33,992 nt of DNA. Origin: a bacterium. Its GTDB lineage: Bacteria > Joyebacterota > Joyebacteria > Joyebacterales > Joyebacteraceae. The DNA lies in assembly GCA_025782395.1 (NCBI GenBank), contig JALGZD010000224.1, positions 1-33,992 on the forward strand, written 5' to 3'. Positions within the stretch are counted from its first letter, which is position 1. The number at the start of each line of letters is the position of its first letter. This document shows positions 28,982-33,992 of this stretch, in pieces. The notes under the pieces are model-generated. The model worked only from the letters and a program-made list of their open reading frames with translations, made no database searches and was not told where the DNA came from. The translations under genes and the position numbers were made by a program.

Positions 28982-31149
28982 CAGGAGTCACCTCCCTTCT
29001 CGGCGCGGTACGTCTTTCCGGCCCAATCCAACGCCTCATCCACCGCGGCCTTGAAGCCGTCAAATTCATCAGAGGGGATCAATCGTCTGCGCACCTCAAG
29101 ACGTTCCGTCACGGTGAGCTTCCGGCCGTCCGCCTCGCCTCCGGCCTTGAAGTAAGCGAAGGTCTCGTCTATCTCTTCGGACGACGGAGGATCATCTATC
29201 GAATACGCCCTCGGAAGTCGAATCGTTTCCTCTCCTTCGATCAGCTGCGTGAACCACAGGAAGATGTCGCTCTCGCGCTCCTCTCCCCAGCCGTAGACGC
29301 AGGACCTGCAGAGCCATCCGTTCTCTGTCGTGAGAACCGCCATTGGACTTCTGAACTCGAGTCCATCCTCGATGGAAAACGCGTACTCAGGGATCACGTA
29401 CTCGATCTCGATCCACGCGTTCCCGCTGAAATCATCCACGGCACGGTAGTCGAGGTTCACGATCTCGATTCCTTCACCCAGCTCCGACAAGTAGTACGCA
29501 ATGTCCTCCTCGATATCCGTGAGCCTGCTCATGCTCACCATCCCTCTGAGTCTCGAGTCCATGGCACCCGCCCCGGACAGCTTGAAGGTACCGCGCAGCG
29601 TTCCGTCTTCCGAGAGCTCCGCCTCGTGCCGAATACTGAGAGGCGATCCCTCCGGGGGACTGTACGGAATCGAATCGAGCGGCTCTCCCGCGGGCGTGCC
29701 TGTGAGATACTGCTGCTCTGTCTCATACTTCGACCATATCTCGTTGTAGTACGGAACCCAGGTCGGGTCGTACATCTCGAAGCTACCATCGTCCTTCCTC
29801 AGGGCACAGACACAGTGGTTGAACTGGTCAGCCGGGACTTCTTCGATGCGGCTTCCGGCCATCGTCATGGCGGCATAGGAGTCCATGCCGGCCGCGCGCA
29901 TCATCGTGACAAGCATCCCCGCTATGTCTTTGCAGACACCGCTCCGCTGCTCGAAGATCATGGCGCCCGAATGGAGAGTGAATCCTTCACCCTCCCCCAT
30001 CGTCTGCCCGCTGTACCGGATGTTCTGTGCGACCCAGTGGACGAGCACCTCTGCCTTCTCTTCGTCGCTGCCCCGAGCAACGCCGGCATCACGGAGGATC
30101 TCATCGACCTTCGCCTGGATCCCGGGAGTCACATCGAACTGGTCTTCGTTCACATCGAAGAACCAGCGGCTCTTGGCTTCCCAGCTCTCCACCGTCGCCA
30201 CGACGACCTTGGGAACACGATCACTCATATCCGGCGACCGCGGTTCGTTCGTAGTCGCCGGGACATCCTCAGCCCACCATGTGTATGTGGTCGTGTCGTC
30301 AGAGTAGGTCGTGCTCGCGTAGAGTGGACCGTTGTAGGTCTGGGAATGAAGCCTCTTGTCTGCCGGTAGCGTCAGCTCATAGCGCTTCTCGACAACCGGA
30401 ACCGACGCCTGGAAAAGCACGATGTCGAAGTACTCGCCCGGCATCGGTGGTATGTACTTGTCGTCATCCGGTTCGGCCAGAAGACCGCGCCCGGCCGGAA
30501 GCCCACGCCCGGCGCTCGTCGACTGCTGGCCCCCGGCTGTGTGTGCGGCAACCCGCAGGCCACCTGTCCCGGCCACAGCGCCGTCGCCCTCCAGCAGCGC
30601 ATAGCTGTAGCCCTTCCGGAAGACGCGGACCTCGACCCCGTCATCCACTTCCAGACGGGGAAGCTGCAGGGTCTTGATACGTGAGTTCCAGTAGATGCCC
30701 GACTGCGGAGCCGGCAGGTCGCGAACGTTCGACACATCGACAGGGATCATCTCCTCTCCCCGAACGATGTTGACCTCCGTGATCTCGATGAAGCTGCTCC
30801 ACGGCTCGTAGCTCCATCTTAGTACTGAGCGATCACGGCAGCCGGCCGGCGTCAGCATCTTGTAGAGTACGTAGCCGTCGACGTATGTGACCCCCGAAGG
30901 TTTCACGCGGCTCTCAGTGAGATCATAGACGATGATGTGGTCGGCCCCCGGGTGATCGTCGGCGTCTCCGGCCTCTGCCAGACGGGTGAATGCCGTTGAC
31001 GGCGGACTGTCGCCGGGCGGAAGCGCGCAATCGGACGCGACCGCCACCCCGGACGATAAGGCGCCCACTGTAAGCGGCAGCGCCAGGAGTGTGACGATGA
31101 ATACGACCGCTGCCACGGCGGTCGACCTCGACCCCACTGATCGAATCAA
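28981..31149 (-). CDS. DUF3857 protein with intact transglutaminase-like domain
   Basis: The frame is open to an ATG at 31227 that has no ribosome site; AGGAGG lies six bases before a TTG at 31149, after which the protein starts directly with a membrane/export segment (AVVFIVTLLALPLTVGAL). That start gives 722 residues. A DUF3857 domain fills about 53-300. The transglutaminase-like core has Cys406 in GVCKDIAGML, His445 in QFNHCVCAL and Asp461 in YDPTW, a complete Cys-His-Asp triad. Such domains act as periplasmic cysteine peptidases or amide-modifying enzymes; the substrate is not known. It heads a five-gene run with a degenerate homologue and a MacAB-type exporter, and is divergent from the nuclease-like gene at 31427. 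Confidence 0.88.
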   Translation of the reverse strand: MIRSVGSRSTAVAAVVFIVTLLALPLTVGALSSGVAVASDCALPPGDSPPSTAFTRLAEAGDADDHPGADHIIVYDLTESRVKPSGVTYVDGYVLYKMLTPAGCRDRSVLRWSYEPWSSFIEITEVNIVRGEEMIPVDVSNVRDLPAPQSGIYWNSRIKTLQLPRLEVDDGVEVRVFRKGYSYALLEGDGAVAGTGGLRVAAHTAGGQQSTSAGRGLPAGRGLLAEPDDDKYIPPMPGEYFDIVLFQASVPVVEKRYELTLPADKRLHSQTYNGPLYASTTYSDDTTTYTWWAEDVPATTNEPRSPDMSDRVPKVVVATVESWEAKSRWFFDVNEDQFDVTPGIQAKVDEILRDAGVARGSDEEKAEVLVHWVAQNIRYSGQTMGEGEGFTLHSGAMIFEQRSGVCKDIAGMLVTMMRAAGMDSYAAMTMAGSRIEEVPADQFNHCVCALRKDDGSFEMYDPTWVPYYNEIWSKYETEQQYLTGTPAGEPLDSIPYSPPEGSPLSIRHEAELSEDGTLRGTFKLSGAGAMDSRLRGMVSMSRLTDIEEDIAYYLSELGEGIEIVNLDYRAVDDFSGNAWIEIEYVIPEYAFSIEDGLEFRSPMAVLTTENGWLCRSCVYGWGEERESDIFLWFTQLIEGEETIRLPRAYSIDDPPSSEEIDETFAYFKAGGEADGRKLTVTERLEVRRRLIPSDEFDGFKAAVDEALDWAGKTYRAEKGGDS

Positions 31150-31246
31150 GCATTCCTCCTCGGTTCGTCGTCCAATGTCCGACCAGTCGTCATCTCGTGC
31201 CGAACCAGTGGACCGGACGTTCGTCATTGTCTTGCGTGCTCTCGTA

Positions 31247-31275
31247 ATCTTATGCTATCAGGATCGATACAACAA
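31247..31275 (-). promoter_or_regulatory. Probable promoter of the DUF3857-MacAB operon
   Basis: The minus strand reads TTGTTG, 17 bases, TAAGAT. Transcription would start near 31240, leaving a leader of about 90 bases before the TTG start at 31149. Confidence 0.4.
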
Positions 31276-31328
31276 CACGTCCCCGTGCGTCGGCGCAGGG
31301 AGGGTGAGATCTCAGCAGCTCCGTCTGC

Positions 31329-31357
31329 TTGCTGGATTCGCGTAGTTGTGTTATACT
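31329..31357 (+). promoter_or_regulatory. Probable sigma-70-type promoter of the EEP-family gene
   Basis: TTGCTG, 17 bases, TATACT, about 70 bases before the ATG at 31427. Spacing is optimal and the -10 is near consensus. It is the best housekeeping-type promoter match in the window. Confidence 0.6.
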
Positions 31358-31426
31358 GTAGGAAAGCGGTCCCGTTTTCTTGCTCGCCCCAAAGACAGAG
31401 GAAAACACAGGAAGAGAGACAGCAAC

Positions 31427-33369
31427 ATGCGAAACGGCAAAGCCCTCGTACTGGTGGCGGCTCTGCTCGTCACGCTTCTTCCCCAGACGGCGCTCGGCCT
31501 CAGGGTGGTTACATACAACATACTCAACTTCCCGGGCTCGACCGGCTCGGCCCGTGAGGACGATTTCATAAAGGTCGTCGACGAACTCGACGCGGACATA
31601 ATCGTTGTGCAGGAGATGCTCAGCCAGACAGGCACGAACCAGTTCCTGAACGACATCCTGAACTACACGGTGCCGGAAACATACGCCGCCGGCCCGTTCG
31701 TGAACGGACCCGATACCGACAATGCCCTCTTCTACCGCACAGCCACCGTGGACTACATCTCCCACCAGGAGATATCCACGGCGCTCAGGAACATCTCCGA
31801 GTATGTCCTATGTCCTGTCGGCTACAGCTCGTCGGATGCCGAGCTTACGATCTACTCTCTCCACCTCAAGGCTGGGTCCAGTTCATCGGACCAGACGAAG
31901 CGCCTGACTGAGGCGACGATACTCAGGAACCACATGAACAACAATGATCCCGCCGCCCACTTCATCGTCGCCGGTGATCTCAATATCAGAGGGAGTTCCG
32001 AGAACGCGTACCAGAAGTTCGTGGGAAGTGAGGCGAACAACAACGGTCGTGTGAAGGATCCCCTCAACAAGCCCGGGTACTGGCACGACAGCTACACGTT
32101 CAGGGACATACACACGCAGTCTCCACGCACAACGTCGTTTGGCGGCGGCGCAACAGGTGGGATGGATGACCGCTTCGACCAACTCCTCATCTCATATCCT
32201 CTCGACGACGGCGACGGCCTCTCGTACGTATCAGGAAGCCACGTCGCCTACGGTAACGACGGCGCTCATCTGAACCAGGCCATCAACTACGGTACGAACT
32301 ACGCTGTCGGATCCGTCATCGCCGACGCGCTTCACGAAGCGTCCGATCACATCCCGGTCTACGCGGACTTGCAGGTGCCTGCGAAGCTCGACTGCGCGTC
32401 GTCACTGGCGTTCGGCGAGGTGATCATCGGTGCGGTCTCAGAGCAGATCCTCTCTGTCGGTAACTCGGCCGTCTCACCAGCAGACGACCTGGACTACTCC
32501 TTCAGCGCACCTTCCGGCTTCGAAGCACCTGCCGGTGGTTTCTCTGAGCCCTCCGGTGGAAGCAGTGGGCACTCCATCTCGATGAACACCTCATCAGCCG
32601 GCGCACAAGCAGGCAATCTGACTGTGTCATCGAACGACGTCGACCTGCCTGCGGCGAGCGTTGCTCTCTCAGGGACGGTACTCAACCATGCGGCGCCATC
32701 GCTTGCGGCGGCGGACATCCTTCTTGTCGACACGCTCGATTTCGGGACACACGACGCGGGCGATTTCGACCAGATGGGAATCAGCATCCACAACTTCGAA
32801 TACGACAGCCTCCAGGCGCTACTTGAGATCTACGACGCTGAAATCGTGGGCGGTGGAGGGTTCTTCTCGATTGTCGGCGGGTTCTTCGCCCAAGAGGTCG
32901 GATCTACACCCGCGTACTACGGTATCGTGTTCGAGGATGCCTCGGCGCCGACGGGCGTTGTCTACGAAGCGGTCCTCACATTCAGCACGCGCGACCTTCC
33001 AGGCATAGTCGGTGGAGTGATGCAGGATGATCTCACCATCCAGCTGAGTGCGTGTCCCCTCAGCGGTACATCGGTGCCGTCCGGCCCCATGTGCTTCGCG
33101 CTCGCTCCGGGCAGACCCAACCCGTTCACTGACGCCACAGTGTTCCAGCTGTCGCTGCCGACGGCGACAGAGACCAGAGTGCTTGTGTTCGACGTCTCCG
33201 GCAGACTCGTGAGCACTCTCGTCTCAGAAGTCCTGACAGCGGGCGACCATGCTGTGCCGTGGGACGGCAGGGATGACCACGACGAGCTCGTGGCATCGGG
33301 CATTTACCTCATACGAGCGGACGCCGGCGAGTGGCGGCAATCGCGGAAGACGGTGCTTCTCAGAGGTAG
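31427..33369 (+). CDS. Secreted endonuclease/exonuclease/phosphatase-family protein with FlgD-Ig C-terminus (no in-frame stop)
   Basis: Signal peptide 1-24 (cut after ALG). Residues 25-316 are an EEP-fold domain with all usual catalytic positions: Asn31 (TYNILNF), Glu63 (VQEM), His146 (YSLHLKAG), Asp184/Asn186 (AGDLNI), Asp251 (DDRFDQLLIS) and Asp307/His308 (SDHIPVY). It may be a secreted nuclease or phosphodiesterase. A choice-of-anchor-D-like domain (about 321-420), a further beta domain, and a FlgD-Ig domain (about 555-646; GRPNPF, FDVSGRLVSTL, VASGIYLIRA) follow, closing on KTVLLR at 33364. No stop follows in frame: the frame stays open through a terminator-like hairpin to the window edge. 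I end it at the nearest TAG (33367-33369), which is out of frame, assuming a small indel or lost stop. Confidence 0.8.
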
Positions 33370-33391
33370 AGAAACCCCCTTGTCGAACAAC

Positions 33392-33425
33392 AAGAGGCCG
33401 GACGGATTCACCCGCCCGGCTTCTT
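33392..33425. terminator. Terminator hairpin between convergent genes
   Basis: AAGAGGCCGG pairs with CCGGCTTCTT (ten pairs, one wobble), with an inner CGG/CCG pairing. The T-rich 3' arm and tail (TTCTTGCTCT) suit the + strand gene; on the minus strand the tail is CTCTTGTTGTT. It supports a true end of the EEP gene near 33365 rather than further right. Confidence 0.7.
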
Positions 33426-33478
33426 GCTCTGGCGTCCGGTATCGCCGTACAACACGTCTCAGGCTTGGCCCCACCTCC

Positions 33479-33992
33479 CTAGTCGTCGTCCGGCTCCACC
33501 TCCTCCGTCACAGGTCTGGACGGACGGGTGCTCGCTGTCTCACGCGCCTGCTGCCGCCGCTGCTCTTCGTGCTCGTCGTAGTCGACGCTCATCGTCCGGG
33601 GCAGACCGTAGGCTTCGGGATGCATGTACTTGCCGCGCTCCCTCTCCAGTTTCTCTTCCTCCACCGGAGTCCGATTCTCCTCGGCGAACCTGTCCTGACG
33701 GATCCCGGTCACCTGCCAGGAGATCTCCATCCCCGGATCGCCACCCGCGATCCTGAAACGGTTGCCGGAGACCTTGTCGGCAACGTAGACGGGGGCGAAC
33801 GCGCCAACGCACGTCAGCTGATACCGGAAATCCCGGTTCAGAACCTCGAACCACTCGGGGAGTTCGACCCATGCCTCGCCCGACGCGTCCAGAACGGCGT
33901 TGCCGTTGTACATGTTCATCATGTCGGGGCTTTCCACGAACGAGTGATAGAGATACTTGTTCGCGGGGTCGAGCGGGTGGTCAATCACAGAT
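33479..33992 (-). CDS. C-terminal part of a protein with DHPLDPANKYL motif (5' partial)
   Basis: The frame is open to the right edge; the codon at 33986-33988 is a GTG (Val) inside the conserved motif IDHPLDPANKYL, not a start. About 170 residues are visible: DHPLDPANKYLYHSFVESPD, then a strand-rich block (AWVELPEWFEVLNRDFRYQLTCVG), VSGNRFRIAGGDPGMEISWQVTG, then a charged tail rich in Glu and Arg ending EPDDD. I have seen this block at the C-terminus of large secreted or tail-fibre-like bacterial proteins, but the function is not known. The extended charged tail (about residues 105-169) is probably disordered. It converges with the EEP gene. Confidence 0.75.
   Translation of the reverse strand, partial: SVIDHPLDPANKYLYHSFVESPDMMNMYNGNAVLDASGEAWVELPEWFEVLNRDFRYQLTCVGAFAPVYVADKVSGNRFRIAGGDPGMEISWQVTGIRQDRFAEENRTPVEEEKLERERGKYMHPEAYGLPRTMSVDYDEHEEQRRQQARETASTRPSRPVTEEVEPDDD

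Noticed and set aside
27308-29155. 615-codon open frame on the + strand
   Set aside because: It is antisense to the DUF3857 gene, has no ribosome site, no recognisable domain, and the composition expected of the complement of GC-rich coding DNA.
31150-31227. N-terminal extension of the intact DUF3857 protein
   Set aside because: The ATG at 31227 lacks a ribosome site and would place a charged stretch before the export signal; the TTG at 31149 has AGGAGG.
1-33992. tRNA/rRNA genes, CRISPR arrays, insertion sequences, attachment sites
   Set aside because: None was recognised on either strand; the only repeats are protein-domain repeats and hairpins.

Overview
The window looks like a chromosomal fragment of a GC-rich, Gram-negative (diderm) bacterium, probably an uncultured member of the FCB superphylum or a related candidate phylum such as Eisenbacteria or Krumholzibacteriota. 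This is inferred from gene content. Several large secreted proteins end in the same FlgD-Ig/T9SS-type C-terminal domain, closing on motifs like VKMVLLK. There are also lipoproteins, a probable outer-membrane protein, a MacAB-type exporter, and a rubrerythrin/superoxide reductase pair typical of anaerobes or microaerophiles. No tRNA, rRNA, CRISPR, transposase or phage integrase was seen.

Layout: 1-523 is the 3' end of a secreted protein on the + strand. From 542 to 10080 three minus-strand genes encode large secreted proteins: a lysyl-endopeptidase-like serine protease, an eight-repeat SBBP beta-propeller, and a 1623-residue gingipain-like (C25) multidomain protease. All three end in FlgD-Ig domains, and the last two are followed by strong terminators. 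From 10326 to 12203 (minus) lies rubrerythrin - desulfoferrodoxin - DUF2400. Divergent from it, 12431-14974 (+) is a ZnuABC-type metal importer closed by a bidirectional terminator that it shares with a convergent secreted PPC-like protein (15058-16101). From 16524 to 19789 (+) come a YigZ/IMPACT protein, a LiaF-like (toast-rack) lipoprotein, a DUF6588-like barrel protein and a small exported protein. The interval 20004-20715 (minus) holds an exported protein of unknown function and a 51-residue secreted peptide gene. The 21154-23466 gene (+) encodes a PKD-domain lipoprotein preceded by a textbook sigma-54 promoter match.

From 31149 down to 23627 five minus-strand genes form a probable operon: a DUF3857/transglutaminase with an intact Cys-His-Asp triad, a second DUF3857 protein in which the Cys and His are lost, a MacA-like adaptor, a MacB-like ATPase and an FtsX-type permease. 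This pairing of active and pseudo-transglutaminase with a MacAB exporter is the best candidate here for an undescribed functional unit. Divergent from it is a secreted endonuclease/exonuclease/phosphatase protein whose reading frame lacks a stop where the FlgD domain should end. The right edge holds the C-terminal part of a minus-strand protein with a DHPLDPANKYL motif.

Start codons are often GTG or TTG behind strong Shine-Dalgarno sites, so several starts given here are shorter than the longest open frame. All functional assignments rest on motif recognition by eye; no database search was run.
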